A stretch of DNA of 64,000 bases from Anisus vortex (GCA_949126835.1 OX421502.1:39560563-39624562); one strand, 5' to 3'; counted from the first letter of the stretch, positions 1-11,330 are shown. A program made the numbers and translations. The notes: generated by a model not told the origin, from the letters alone.

Positions 1-693
1 TTGTCATTTGTTTAACTCTTCGTCATTTGTTTAACTCTTCGTCTTTTGTTTAACTCTTCGTCTTTTGTTTAGCTCTTCGTCTTTTGTTTAGCTCTTCGTC
101 TTTTGTTTAACTCTTTGTCATTTGTTTAACTCTTCGTCATTTGTTTAACTCTTCGTCTTTTGTTTAACTCTTTGTCTTTTGTTTAGCTCTTCGTCTTTTG
201 TTTAGCTCTTCGTCTTTTGTTTAACTCTTTGTCATTTGTTTAACTCTTCGTCTTTTGTTTAACTCTTCGTCATTTGTTTAAATCTTTGTCTTTTGATTAA
301 GCTCTTTTTCTTTTGTTTAAGCTCTTTTTCTTTTGTTTAAGCTCTTTGTCTTTTGTTTAAGCTCTTTGTCTTTTGTTTAAGCTCTTTGTCTTTTGTTTAA
401 GCTCTTTGTCTTTTTTTAAGATCTTTGTCTTTTGTTTAAGCTCTTTGTCTTTTGTTCAAGCTCTTTGTCTTTTGTTTAAGCTCTTCGTCTTTTGTTTAAC
501 TCTTTGTCATTTGTTTAACTCTTTGTCATTTGTTTAACTCTTTGTCTTTTGTTTAGCTCTTTGTCTTTTGTTCAACTCTTCGTCTTTTGTTTAACTCTTC
601 GTCTTTTGTTCAACTCTTCGTCTTTTGTTTAACTCTTCGTCTTTTGTTTAACTCTTCGTCTTTTGTTCAACTCTTTGTCTTTTGTTTAGCTCA
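1..693. repeat. Minisatellite, 19-20 bp unit
   Basis: Tandem copies of a T-rich unit of the form TCTTTTGTTTAACTCTTCG run from the first base of the window to about 693, so the left edge of the array is not seen. Units are 19 bp in most of the array. Around 285-480 they become a 20-bp variant with AAGCTC in place of AACTC. Blocks of variants (CATTTG versus CTTTTG, CTTCG versus CTTTG) alternate, which suggests block duplication. No coding potential is apparent. Confidence 0.93.
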
Positions 694-2000
694 TCATACA
701 TTTCAGTAATTAATAAACAATGGATGAAGCCGTTTCCACATCATTTTATAACCTCAGTATACATGGGCAATGTGTGCAAAAGACAATGAATCTACACTGG
801 GGGTTCAGTTAATACGTTTTGAAACGGTCAATCACAGTTTTCGGATGGTTAGCGTTTTAAGAATCTAATAGCCCCCAGTTATCATGATCAGCAGAGACTG
901 CCCCACTAGCGTGTGACAAATATAATATTATGAACAATTGTATTTAAAATGAAAAAAATACAACTTGTCCTTAAATGTAACAATGTCACTCATTATACTA
1001 AAAAAGAGGCCCAAAATTATTGGCCTCATTGTGGTTCTGAGTGTATCTCAGCTACAGCCAAGATATTAACACTTTAAATCGATTCAAGGACAAACAACTG
1101 GTTGATAACCGATTGTTAATACGACGGATAATATCTGATAGGCGTTATCTCCCGTGGATTAAAGAAGGAAAAAAGAAAAAAGGGGGGGGGGTGAATGTTG
1201 ACAATCTCTTAAGAAGTGACGAGCAATTTCTGACTCGTTGAGATTTTGAAACACGGCGACTAGCTCGTTGTTTGTGTTTACTTAATACTTGCACTGTGAA
1301 GTGTTCACGAGTGGTACCAACAAATACCTTTCAATTTTATTGTATCAAAATTTAAGAACTACAAACTATTTTTTTTATTGTATTTTCGGTTCAGTTTTAT
1401 ATGTTTTCTTCCAGTTATATTATAGTCTACTACAAATTGTGTATAGCCAAGTACATTATAAGTTTGTAGCCATTAGTAGTCGCATGATAAAGAGAGGAGA
1501 ACTGTGGGCTTTTGTCGGCCATTCACTGAAACTTTCGTTACTCTAATATTAGAGATCTAATATGAATTTGACTTTCCTCTCCCGACCCATTAATATGTTT
1601 TTTTTAAGTTTGACAGTTTCTATACCCCCCCCCCCCCCCCCCACGACAAAAACAAACACATCTCGTCGTTGTCCCTGTGTTGAAACATTCAGCAAAGTCC
1701 TGACAACTTATCATATTAAACTTGGGGACACGGCCGTTTGTGTTTGCAATCTTTTATTGAAAAAAAACAACATTAAAGAAGCCATAATGAATTTACGTTC
1801 AGTAATTTACGAGAGAATGAAATCGATTCAACTTACAGTACATTTCAAGACACACAAACATACACACCAGCGTACAGCTATAAAAGTTCTATATGTTATA
1901 TCGGGATGTATTTTATGTGTTGTGGACTGAATTATGTTTTTAAACGAGTGTATTTTTTTAGACCAAACCAATTCATCAACGCGCGAGACCACGAGCTATT
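694..2000. other. No recognisable gene
   Basis: AT-rich sequence with scattered short open frames that lack recognisable domains. It contains a poly(G) run near 1181-1190 and a poly(C) run near 1625-1642. I see no transposon ends or conserved exon here. It may be downstream intron of the cadherin gene, but that is inference. Confidence 0.5.
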
Positions 2001-2006
2001 AAATTT

Positions 2007-2110
2007 TTACTGTGTGTATGTGTGCATTTGTTGTGTGTGTGTGTGCATGTGTGTAGTTGTGTGTGTGTGTGCATGTGTGTAGTTGTGTGTTTGTGTGTTG
2101 TTGTTGCGGT
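2007..2110. repeat. TG-rich microsatellite
   Basis: Imperfect (TG)n with GCATG and TAGT interruptions. Short ORFs on the minus strand here are translations of the dinucleotide repeat. Confidence 0.8.
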
Positions 2111-2202
2111 CTTGTGTACATAACAAAGTGTTATTGTAGTGTGTTTTTAACACGTCCAGTGGGTGGCGTCGTGATTTATTTACAGCTGTGTGTGCCGAGG
2201 TA

Positions 2203-2383
2203 CAGGTGGGAGAGAGAGAGAGAATAATAGGCACAGTTGAAACTCAGAGAGCACCAGATAAGAGAGATAAGAGAGTGAGAGCTTGGAGTACAGGTGAGAA
2301 AAACTCTTACTCGCAGGTGAGATAAACTTCTTAGCACACAGGTGAGAGTCATCGAAATTGACAGGATCGGGACAGTACAGGTG
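2203..2383 (+). other. Cluster of five CAGGTG motifs
   Basis: CAGGTG occurs at 2203, 2291, 2314, 2339 and 2378. Three copies (2291, 2314, 2339) continue as CAGGTGAG. The hexamer is both an E-box and the core of a plus-strand 5' splice site consensus. The spacing is irregular, so a decayed tandem duplication is also possible. Function is not shown. Confidence 0.4.
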
Positions 2384-2670
2384 TGTGCTTGTTTCTCTCA
2401 TGTCCGTTGTAGCTTATGAATTTCTTCATTTGATATTTTCCAGCTTCCAAGAAGCCAGTCTTAAAAAGTGACAAAATTGTGTGATAATCAATTTGTTTTT
2501 TTTTTTGTATTGGCTGCCTTTTTTATCATGGGAATGTTGATTGTGAATGTTATATCAAATAGGCCATAGCTGTGTTGTTGTTGTTTTTTTTAATTGGTTT
2601 GCTTTATAAAATCCACGTTTTTAAATTTTGCATTTACAATATAACACCAACGGTTTTTATGCACATATTA

Positions 2671-4034
2671 GTAGTAGTGTGTTATGTTTTTACCGAACTC
2701 AAATAGAGGCGGGCAGTAGTGTGTTATGTTTTTACCGAACTCAAATAGAGGCGGGCAGTAGTGCGTTATGTTTTTACCGAACTCAAATAGAGGCGGGCAG
2801 TAGTGTGTTATGTTTTTACCGAACTCAAATAGAGGCGGGCAGTAGTGCGTTATGTTTTTACCGAACTCAAATAGAGGCGGGCAGTAGTGCGTTATGTTTT
2901 TACCGAACTCAAATAGAGGCGGGCAGTAGTGTGTTATGTTTTTACCGAACTCAAATAGAGGCGGGCAGTAGTGTGTTATGTTTTTACCGAACTTAAATAG
3001 AGGCGGGCAGTACTGCGTTATGTTTTTACCGAACTTAAATAGAGGCGGGCAGTAGTGTGTTATGTTTTTACCGAACTTAAATAGAGGCGGGCAGTAGTGT
3101 GTTATGTTTTTACCGAACTTAAATAGAGGCGGGCAGTAGTGTGTTATGTTTTTACCGAGCTTAAATAGAGGCGGGCAGTAGTGTGTTATGTTTTTACCGA
3201 ACTCAAATAGAGGCGGGCAGTAGTGTGTTATGTTTTTACCGAACTCAAATAGAGGCGGGCAGTAGTGTGTTATGGTTTTACCGAACTCAAATAGAGGCGG
3301 GCAGTAGTGCGTTATGTTTTTACCGAACTCAAATAGAGGCGGGCAGTAGTGCGTTATGTTTTTACCGAACTCAAATAGAGGCGGGCAGTAGTGCGTTATG
3401 TTTTTACCGAACTCAAATAGAGGCGGGCAGTAGTGTGTTATGGTTTTACCGAACTCAAATAGAGGCGGGCAGTAGTGCGTTATGTTTTTACCGAACTCAA
3501 ATAGAGGCGGGCAGTAGTGCGTTATGTTTTTACCGAACTCAAATAGAGGCGGGCAGTAGTGCGTTATGTTTTTACCGAACTCAAATAGAGGCGGGCAGTA
3601 GTGCGTTATGTTTTTACCGAACTCAAATAGAGGCGGGCAGTAGTGCGTTATGTTTTTACCGAACTCAAATAGAGGCGGGCAGTAGTGCGTTATGTTTTTA
3701 CCGAACTCAAATAGAGGCGGGCAGTAGTGCGTTATGTTTTTACCGAACTCAAATAGAGGCGGGCAGTAGTGTGTTATGTTTTTACCGAACTCAAATAGAG
3801 GCGGGCAGTAGTGTGTTATGTTTTTACCGAACTCAAATAGAGGCGGGCAGTAGTGCGTTATGTTTTTACCGAACTCAAATAGAGGCGGGCAGTAGTGCGT
3901 TATGTTTTTACCGAACTCAAATAGAGGCGGGCAGTAGTGTGTTATGTTTTTACCGAACTCAAATAGAGGCGGGCAGTAGTGTGTTATGTTTTTACCGAAC
4001 TCAAATAGAGGCGGGCAGTAGTGCGTTATGTTTT
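2671..4034. repeat. Minisatellite, 42 bp unit, about 32 copies
   Basis: Near-perfect tandem copies of a 42-bp unit containing TTTTTACCGAACTCAAATAG and GAGGCGGGCAGTAGTG. Because 42 is 14 codons and the unit has no stop in one frame on each strand, it makes a long open frame in both directions: a 14-residue periodic peptide with CFYRTQIEAG on plus and HYCPPLFEFG on minus. Variants are patterned: an ACTTAAAT variant clusters at about 2990-3165, and a TATGGTTTT variant occurs at 3271 and 3439, exactly four units apart. I treat the open frames as by-products of unit length. The array abuts the surviving part of an hAT transposon on its right. Confidence 0.95.
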
Positions 4035-4126
4035 CCAATCGATCACTACATTGTAAAAGCCTTATTCGCTTCTTACTTTTTCAACTTACGTCTACATTCA
4101 ATGAGATGATATAACGCCATCTAGTA

Positions 4127-5397
4127 GCGGAGTATGGCACTGTTACTGGACATGATGTATTCAAAGACATTTGCAGATTATAACTTGGACTGGACTAGCC
4201 TCAGTTGCCTCAGTTGCCTGACTGTTGATGTAGGAAAGAACATGAGTGGCATACAGACAGGCTTTGTTGGACAAGTGATGCAGGTGTGTAAAGAGAAAAA
4301 ACATTCCACAGTCAATGTTTCTCTGTATTATTCACCAGCAAGCTTGGTGCGCTAAATATTTGGACATTAGAAGTGTGCTTACTTCTTTGATGAAGATGGT
4401 TATCTCAATAAGGTCAAACGGGCTCAACCATACACAGTTCAGAGACATGTTGAAAGATACAGACACAGAATCGCAAGATTTACCATATTACACAGCACTT
4501 AGACTTAGATGGCTAAGTTCCGAGCAGAGTATTTAAGTAAAGAAAGGAAACATGTGATTTCCTGGAAAATGAAGGCAAGCCACAGCCATTACTGTCTGAT
4601 GAAGAATGGGTATGGAAATTAGTCTCTACTTTTCTGAGCCTAAAACTACAATGATAGGAAAATCTAGCTTTTGATCTATACATCCACCTAAGGGCCTTTA
4701 GATTTTAGATTTTCTGAACAATTACAGGCCGACAACTTGACGCACTTTCAGCAGTGCAAGGTCTTCAACGTCATGGCTGAAGCAACAGCTGAGTTCCGCA
4801 TGTCATTTTTGCATGCGAGATCAGGAGCGGTTTTCTGAATAGGATTCAAAGCCAGAAGAAGTGAGACTGTTTCAAAACCCATTTGAAACAGATGTGGCCA
4901 GTTGCCCAGATAAACTGCAGTTGGAGGTCATTGAGTTGCAAGCAAATGATCTCCTTGGGGACAAGTTCAAAGAAGGACTGGTGGGTTTTTACCAGTTTTT
5001 GCCCAAGCAAGACTTTCCTAATGTCAAAACTTTTGCATCAAGGTACCTTTTAATTTTTGCAACTACATACCTACGTCAAAAACAATTTGAGAGAAAACTT
5101 GTCCGATGATAATCTCAGGTCAAAGTTGATGTAAGGGACATCAAATCTAAAGCCAGAAATGTCTGCTTTTTTGGCATCCAGGAAACAATTAATCTACATT
5201 TCCACTAATACAGGTGTTCATGTGTAGTGTAACAGTTTGTTATTAAATATTAAGTGAATAAAATAATATTAAATAAATAATTAAAAACAACATCCATGTT
5301 TTGATTATTTTTTATTCGGACCGAGTATGTAGTCAACCCCCGAACTGCTGTTTAATAGTTAATGCGGCCCCCGGGCTAAAAAGTTTGGAGACCTCTG
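4127..5397 (+). pseudogene. Decayed hAT transposase, ZBED5/GTF2IRD2-like
   Basis: Broken coding blocks in the order expected of an hAT transposase. The catalytic-core part near 4134-4325 includes GKNMSGIQTGF. After a frame change it continues near 4315-4530 with IRSNGLNHTQF and LPYYTALRLRWLSS. A C-terminal dimerisation-type block lies at 4861-5109 with LQANDLLGDKFKEG, FYQFLPKQDFPNV and a degraded form of the usual ST-Y-CE-F signature. Vertebrate ZBED5, FAM200 and GTF2IRD2 share this lineage by established knowledge. At 5361-5397 the sequence GGCCCCCGGGCTAAAAAG runs into GTTTGGAGACCTCTG, which looks like the right terminal inverted repeat of such an element. The left end and N-terminal BED finger were not found; the 42-bp minisatellite occupies that side. 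Frameshifts and stops make it non-functional. Confidence 0.8.
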
Positions 5398-5625
5398 GGT
5401 TAGACCAAGAGAAAAAAAGAGAAAGAGAAAGTGAAGAGATGTTTAGGTCGTTATCACCAACCCACTGCGTTTGTTACACGTGCCTGAGATCGAGGGCTTT
5501 TATTTTCATTTGAGACTACGACTAGTTTTAAGTGGCGACAGTTGAGAAAGTTATGCGAGAAAGATGTTATCCGATTCTTAAAGAAAAAAATCTGCGGTAT
5601 TTCTAAAACTGCTGCATTATTATAA

Positions 5626-5821
5626 CATGGGTCGCCAGCCTACGACACGCATGCCACACTTGGCACGCAGAGTGATTGTCAGTGGCACGTGGAAGCCTTC
5701 TAAAAAGACAATTAAAGTTTCTTCTTTAAAAAAGCGCATGATGGCTTTTAGGCTGTTGGCACGCTGAATGAATTAGAAATCCTACTTTGGCAGCGTATTA
5801 TCAAAAGGTCGCTGACTCCTG
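5626..5821 (+). mobile_element. hAT-type MITE, family 1, copy 1
   Basis: About 196 bp, starting CATGGGTCGCCAGCCTACG and ending GGTCGCTGACTCCTG, a degraded form of the CAGGGGTCGGCAACC-type terminal repeat common in hAT elements. The flanks TATTATAA and CTTTATAA match at 6 of 8 positions, fitting a decayed 8-bp hAT target duplication. Related copies lie at 13038, 27030 and 44142. Confidence 0.75.
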
Positions 5822-5889
5822 CTTTATAAGATTTGTTTCATGTGCATACATTTTAATGCTGTGTGTGTAATAGATGTAGTAAGTCAGTC

Positions 5890-6112
5890 AAGTATTCCGT
5901 CGGGCCAAATTGATTACAGGGCCGGTGAAGCAGCGTTCAACAGTTTCTGTGGCCACGGCATACTAGGGGATATGTTGCTAGCAACATGCCCAGCCGTCTT
6001 TACTTTACCCCAACTAATGTCAGGTACCCATCAGAGTTAGGTTCATTCAGGTTCACCCTCGAGTCCATGGAAAAAATCGTAGCCATCACCAGGATTCGAA
6101 CCCATGACCAAT
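5890..6112 (-). mobile_element. tRNA-derived SINE family B, copy 1
   Basis: Minus-strand SINE: the reverse complement of CCAGGATTCGAACCCATG (6089-6106) carries a Pol III B box GGTTCGAATCC. The body shares AAGCAGCGTTCA, TTTCTGTGGCCACGGCATAC and CAGGTACCCATCAGAG with seven other copies in this window. The tRNA-like 5' head is cut off after the B box. Confidence 0.85.
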
Positions 6113-6184
6113 AGATGCTTCAATATTATAGTATTCGTCTATATATGATATCAATAGATAAGTTATGTTACTAATGCATATATA

Positions 6185-6554
6185 CAGGGTTCTCACATTT
6201 GAAAAAAAAAATTCAAGGCTCTTTCCAGACTATTTCAAGGCTATAAGTACCAAATTTCAGGCTGCTGGAACACGTTATTTGGAAAATGGTCACACGCCTC
6301 CTCCTCCTAAGTGACCTAAATATTGCGTGAATGAGGTATTAATCTTAGGCTCGGTCAGTGGGCATTTATGGCGTATAAAAATGGGATTGACCTTCATTTT
6401 TATAATAAATTTAGATATAAATATAGATAAATTTCCAGGCTGACAGGCTATTTTTCCACGCTAACATGCCAATATTCAAGGTTGTCCAGGTCTTGATTTG
6501 TTTTTTTTTTAATTTCAGACTTTTCCAGACTTTCCAGACTGTGTGAGAACCCTG
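6185..6554. mobile_element. hAT-type MITE, family 2 (370 bp)
   Basis: Perfect 13-bp terminal inverted repeats, CAGGGTTCTCACA at the left and TGTGAGAACCCTG at the right. Both flanks are TA-rich (CATATATA and TATATATA), compatible with an 8-bp duplication though low complexity weakens this. The subterminal regions repeat TTCAAGGCT and TTCCAGACT words. There is no coding capacity, so it would depend on a transposase elsewhere. Confidence 0.85.
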
Positions 6555-7403
6555 TATATATATATATATATATTCCTGAAACAGATGTGTTCAGTTACTA
6601 CATCATTCATTTCTATGAATAGATCATAGAACATAATAGTTTCAGCACTACTCGCTTCAATATCTAACGAAGTACTTAAAAACTAATCTTGCTTTTACCT
6701 TACGTTTAAGATCGTGTGTGTGTGTGCCTGTGTATCTATGTTGGTGTATGTGTGTATGTCTGATTCGATCCCACATGTTTATCTAATACACATGAAGTAT
6801 GCTAAAAAAGAGAAAAATCAAAACTGTATCAAAAAATAACTCCCCAGTTTTCAACTGATCCTTGTGGCCTCGAAGGGCTAATCTATTGGGCACGGTGAGG
6901 TTGAATGTGTAGCAGTTAACTCACTCTTACCTTAGATAACAGTACACAGTAGACACACACACACACACAAACAAAAACGATACATTTGTCTTATTTAAAC
7001 TAGTCTTACATTTTGTCTTATCAGAAAAAACACTGACTGCTGGACGAATTGTTCGGGAAATCCCAGCATTAGACAGGGATTTATGGCGTAATGCTACTAG
7101 ATGTTTGGTGATACAACTTTATAATAGGGGGGAAATGATAGGTTGTGATTTGGGTGGCGTGGGGGGGGGGGGGGGTGCTTTCTACTTGTCAAAAGTAAAT
7201 GTCAAACTAAAACATCTGTCCGACAGGCAGTGGCGTAGCTAGGGTAACGGGGCGACAGGTCAGGGAGTCTCAAGCTATCAACAGCTGTCCGATGACCAGG
7301 TAAATATTGATCTGTGGTCAAGGGTAAAAAAATGAATTTTTGATTTTACTTAAGTAGGGCCTAATATACACAGCTATAATACCATTATATTAAATTATTT
7401 CGG
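6555..7403. other. No recognisable gene
   Basis: Begins with a TA run, then contains (TG)n near 6715, (CA)n near 6953, and a poly(G) run near 7161-7176. No exon or element ends recognised. Confidence 0.5.
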
Positions 7404-8691
7404 CTGTATTGTATCACTTATATATAACTAGATATTCATTATGTGTATTGTATCACTTATATATAACTAGCTATTCATTATGTGTATTGTATCACTTATA
7501 TATAACTAGCTATTCATTGTATGTATTGTATCACGTATATATAACTAGCTATTCATTATGTGTATTGTATCACTTATATATAACTAGCTATTCATTATGT
7601 GTATTGTATCACTTATATATAACTAGCTATTCATTATGTGTATTGTATCACTTATATATAACTAGCTATTCATTATGTGTATTGTATCACTTATATATAA
7701 CTAGCTATTCATTGTGTGTATTGTATCACCTATATATAACTAGATATTCATTATGTGTATTGTATCACTTATATATAACTAGCTATTCATTATGTGTATT
7801 GTATCACTTATATATAACTAGATATTCATTGTGTGTATTGTATCACTTATATATAACTAGCTATTCATTATGTGTATTGTATCACTTATATATAACTAGC
7901 TATTCATTGTGTGTATTGTATCACTTATATATAACTAGCTATTCATTATGTGTATTGTATCACTTATATATAACTAGCTATTCATTGTGTGTATTGTATC
8001 ACTTATATATAACTAGCTATTCATTGTGTGTATTGTATCACTTATATATAACTAGCTATTCATTATGTGTATTGTATCACTTATATATAACTAGCTATTC
8101 ATTGTGTGTATTGTATCACTTATATATAACTAGCTATTCATTATGTGTATTGTATCACTTATATATAACTAGCTATTCATTGTGTGTATTGTATCACCTA
8201 TATATAACTAGATATTCAATGTGTGTATTGTATCACTTATATATAACTAGCTATACATTGTGTGTATTGTATCACCTATATATAACTAGCTATTCAATGT
8301 GTGTATTGTATCACTTATATATAACTAGCTATTCATTGTGTGTATTGTATCACCTATATATAACTAGATATTCAATGTGTGTATTGTATCACTTATATAT
8401 AACTAGCTATTCATTGTGTGTATTGTATCACCTATATATAACTAGATATTCAATGTGTGTATTGTATCACTTATATATAACTAGCTATTCATTGTGTGTA
8501 TTGTATCACCTATATATAACTAGCTATTCAATGTGTGTATTGTATAAATTAATATATAACTAGCTATTCATTGTGTGTATTGTATCACCTATATATAACT
8601 AGATATTCAATGTGTGTATTGTATCACTTATATATAACTAGCTATTCATTGTGTGTATTGTATCACCTATATATAACTAGATATTCATTGT
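7404..8691. repeat. Minisatellite, 39 bp unit, about 33 copies
   Basis: Tandem 39-bp unit with TATTCATTATGTGTATTGTA and TCACTTATATATAACTAGC. Thirteen codons per unit keep one plus-strand frame open (repeating YHLYITSYSLCVL). Variants such as CACCTATA, CTAGATA and TTCAATG are enriched in the right third and often co-occur, indicating local block expansion. One unit near 8545 carries an irregular TATAAATTAATATATA. No evidence of a real protein. Confidence 0.95.
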
Positions 8692-9261
8692 AAGAAGAAG
8701 AAATAATCATTCAATCGTATAAATAAAAAGTGCTAGACTACTATTTAGAACTAAAAATGGCGATGCAGCAAGTAACAGAATAAACCAAGTCTCATCGAGC
8801 CATTGTTAATCTCCAAATCTATGCACATAGAATGTTGTCTGTTTATTTCCCCCATTGTCATTTATTCCGAAAACGTCATGTCAATTCTCGGTAACCTTTC
8901 TATCTCTCTACAATCTATCTCACTGTATATGTCTCACACTTTGTCTACATTCTAGCTGTCTTCGTTTGACAATAAGGAAGAAAATTAAAAAAAAATTGCA
9001 AGACTGTATTGTTTTTCATTTTTGTACAAAGATCTAAGCCTTTGATATAGGGGGCAGGGGAATGTAGGGGGGGGGGGCTACCAGCAATCAATGGCATTTG
9101 ATTCAAACGTGGCCACTCCCCGCTGAGAGGGCGCCATGAAAATGGAAAAAAAGAATTAAATTTTGCTTTTTCTTCTTCTTGTGTGTTGGATTTGGAGTGA
9201 TTCAATTCAGGTCAGTTTCTTTAGGGGCCGGCGCTCTAAATTAAACTATGATCTCGTAGAG
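8692..9261. other. No recognisable gene
   Basis: Short non-repetitive spacer between two minisatellites. It includes a poly(G) run near 9067-9077. Nothing recognised. Confidence 0.5.
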
Positions 9262-9800
9262 CACGGGTGTGCATGTGTCTTGTGTGTAGCCGTGCATGTG
9301 TCTTGTGTGTAGACGTGCATGTGTCTTGTGTGTAGACGTGCATGTGTCTTGTGTGTATCCGTGCATGTGTCTTGTGTGTAGACGTGCATGTGTCTTGTGT
9401 GTAGACGTGCATGTGTCTTGTGTGTAGACGTGCATGTGTCTTGTGTGTAGCCGTGCATGTGTCTTGTGTGTAGACGTGCATGTGTCTTGTGTGTATCCGT
9501 GCATGAGTCTTGTGTGTAGACGTGCATGTGTCTTGTGTGTAGACGTGCATGTGTCTTGTGTGTATCCGTGCATGTGTCTTGTGTGTAGCCGTGCATGTGT
9601 CTTGTGTGCAGCCGTGCATGTGTCTTGTGTGTATCCGTGCATGTGTCTTGTGTGTAGCCGTGCATGTGTCTTGTGTGTAGCCGTGCATGTGTCTTGTGTG
9701 TAGCCGTGCATGTGTCTTGTGTATATGTGCATGTGTCTTGTGTGTAGCCGTGCATGTGTCTTGTGTATATGTGCATGTGTCTTGTGTGTAGCCGTGCATT
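9262..9800. repeat. Minisatellite, 23 bp unit, about 23 copies
   Basis: Tandem unit GTGTGTAGCCGTGCATGTGT plus CTT, with A/C and T/C variants. As 23 is not a multiple of three and the unit has no stop in any minus frame, all three minus frames stay open and encode the same peptide family (THKTHARLHTRHMHGYTQDTC type). This shows directly that open frames over these arrays are not evidence of genes. Confidence 0.95.
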
Positions 9801-10140
9801 AAAATAATAAAACCAATTAACATGTTTGTGATTTTCATCTATTTTCTAATTGATAGCAAATAATAAATATCACAAATTTCACATTAAGAATTTTAGTTAA
9901 TATTGTTATTTAATTAACAGACTGACCATGCTCGTGCCAATTTGACCACCCTCTGAAATCAGAGAGCCGAGAAGCTATTACATTACAGTGACAAGTCTTC
10001 CCACACATTATGTAAAATGATATATATCTATAAAGATCGTGTTTGTGTCCCCACGGATCCCCATTGGTCAATTTGAAAACACGTGAGTTTGTGTCACTGA
10101 CCTATATACTGTCTAATAATTTTTCAAATCGGACATGTGT

Positions 10141-10206
10141 CTTCGCTACCTTAGTGGTTAACGTAGCGGACTGCTATGCGTGCGACCCGGGTTCGATTCT
10201 CCAGTT
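10141..10206 (+). mobile_element. tRNA-like sequence, probable SINE head
   Basis: Contains an A-box-like TTAGTGGTTAACG (10151) and a B-box-like GGGTTCGATTC (10189) at tRNA-like spacing. Terminal acceptor pairing is poor, so a tRNA-derived repeat or tRNA pseudogene is more likely than a working tRNA. Confidence 0.55.
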
Positions 10207-10638
10207 AGACTATTCTTTTTTGTCTACAATTTTTTTTTTCAAACTTTTAAAAATGAAAGACCCTGTAAATTTACATGCAATTTAGATTTTTGTTAAATAA
10301 AAATACTTGCCTATTTTTTTTACCCGATTACAATATTAACAATTTATTTTAAATAACTTTCCTAAAAGACTTCAGTAAAAAAAAATTATTTTAAATATTA
10401 GATTTATTATATTTTTAATTTCTTTCAATTGTAGTTTATAAATTTTTGTATCTGCACCTTATACAATCCAGTTTTTTTTTCACCCGAGCAACGCCGGGCA
10501 ATGTAGCTTGTATTATTATATTATTATTATTTGGATCTCAGCCTTACTGAGATTTCGCTTAACTAAATATGAATGTGGTACCTTTAAGTCATTAACGTTA
10601 AGCAGTATGGATGGATTTTAATTTAAATAAATGGGTAG

Positions 10639-10852
10639 TGAAGCCGGCTGGTCCAGCGGTTAGAACACCGGACTGTCTACCAAAAACCATCGGACAGGTC
10701 GCGGGTTCGAGCCCTGCCACCGGCGGATCCCTGTCGCCCTGCAGGAGTTTTGGGACTAGTAGACGTAATAATCTACTAGCGCACTGAGCATGCTAATAGA
10801 ATGATAGAAGCGCTATATAAAAAGAATTATTATTATTATTATTATATTATTA
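10639..10852 (+). mobile_element. tRNA-derived SINE family A, copy 1
   Basis: tRNA-like head with A box CTGGTCCAGCGGTTAG (10648) and B box GGTTCGAGCCC (10704). This is followed by a unique body with GATCCCTGTCGCCCTGCAGG, a 3' segment AGCGCTATATAAAAAG and a (TTA)n tail. This is the usual SINE plan: Pol III promoter, body, LINE-like 3' end, simple-repeat tail. A diverged second copy lies at 16567. Confidence 0.88.
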
Positions 10853-11330
10853 TAGTTAATGTCATGTTTTAAAGTGTACCTACAAATTCTTTAGTCTTAT
10901 AATATTTACATAATTTTCAACTGTTTTTTTAAAGTTTGATCATTTCAAATTTAAAAAATGAAAAATATAAGCCATTTATAAATTTATAATATTCAAAATA
11001 TTAATAAATAAAATATAAGAAACCTATTAATACTAGAAATTTTAACATAAGAAAGCGGTCTAATTATCTCCCTTTAAATAAATTAAAGTTTCCAAATTGA
11101 CTCTAGCGATGCCAATGTTATGTTTTGTAATTTAACTAATATTACGTACATATTATTATTTCGTTTTATAAATCCAGCATTACGGTATTCATTTTAAGAT
11201 TTAATTAGAGGTATAAAATTAGTTTACGTTGTAAATAAACATTTCCTACATAATTGTTTTAAATCGATTTAAGGCGTCTACTTTTTAAACATTAATAATT
11301 ACAATTACATAATATAATGCTAGTATAGTA
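10853..11330. repeat. AT-rich dispersed repeat, copy 1 (~480 bp)
   Basis: Collinear with 16765-17235. Shared blocks include AATTATCTCCCTTTAA, GTAAATAAACATTTCCT and AAACATTAATAATTACA in the same order and orientation with intervening divergence. No ORF or terminal repeats seen; the class of element is unknown. Each copy has a family A SINE shortly upstream. Confidence 0.7.

Noticed and set aside
2628..4109. Long plus and minus ORFs with 14-residue repeats as a repetitive protein gene
   Set aside because: Unit length of 42 bp with no stop explains both; open on both strands, no splice or promoter context.
7409..8563. 384-codon ORF with YHLYITSYSLCVL repeats
   Set aside because: Explained by a 39-bp minisatellite; composition follows the DNA unit and there is no conserved non-repeat part.
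1..9800. CRISPR array
   Set aside because: The repeats are contiguous without unique spacers and the DNA is eukaryotic.
10141..10206. Functional tRNA gene
   Set aside because: A and B boxes are present but the acceptor stem does not pair well; more likely a tRNA-derived repeat.
10480..10515. Helitron-like 3' end: CCCGAGCAACGCCGGG hairpin before a CTTGT
   Set aside because: The end is CTTG, not CTRR, and no 5' end or coding part was found.
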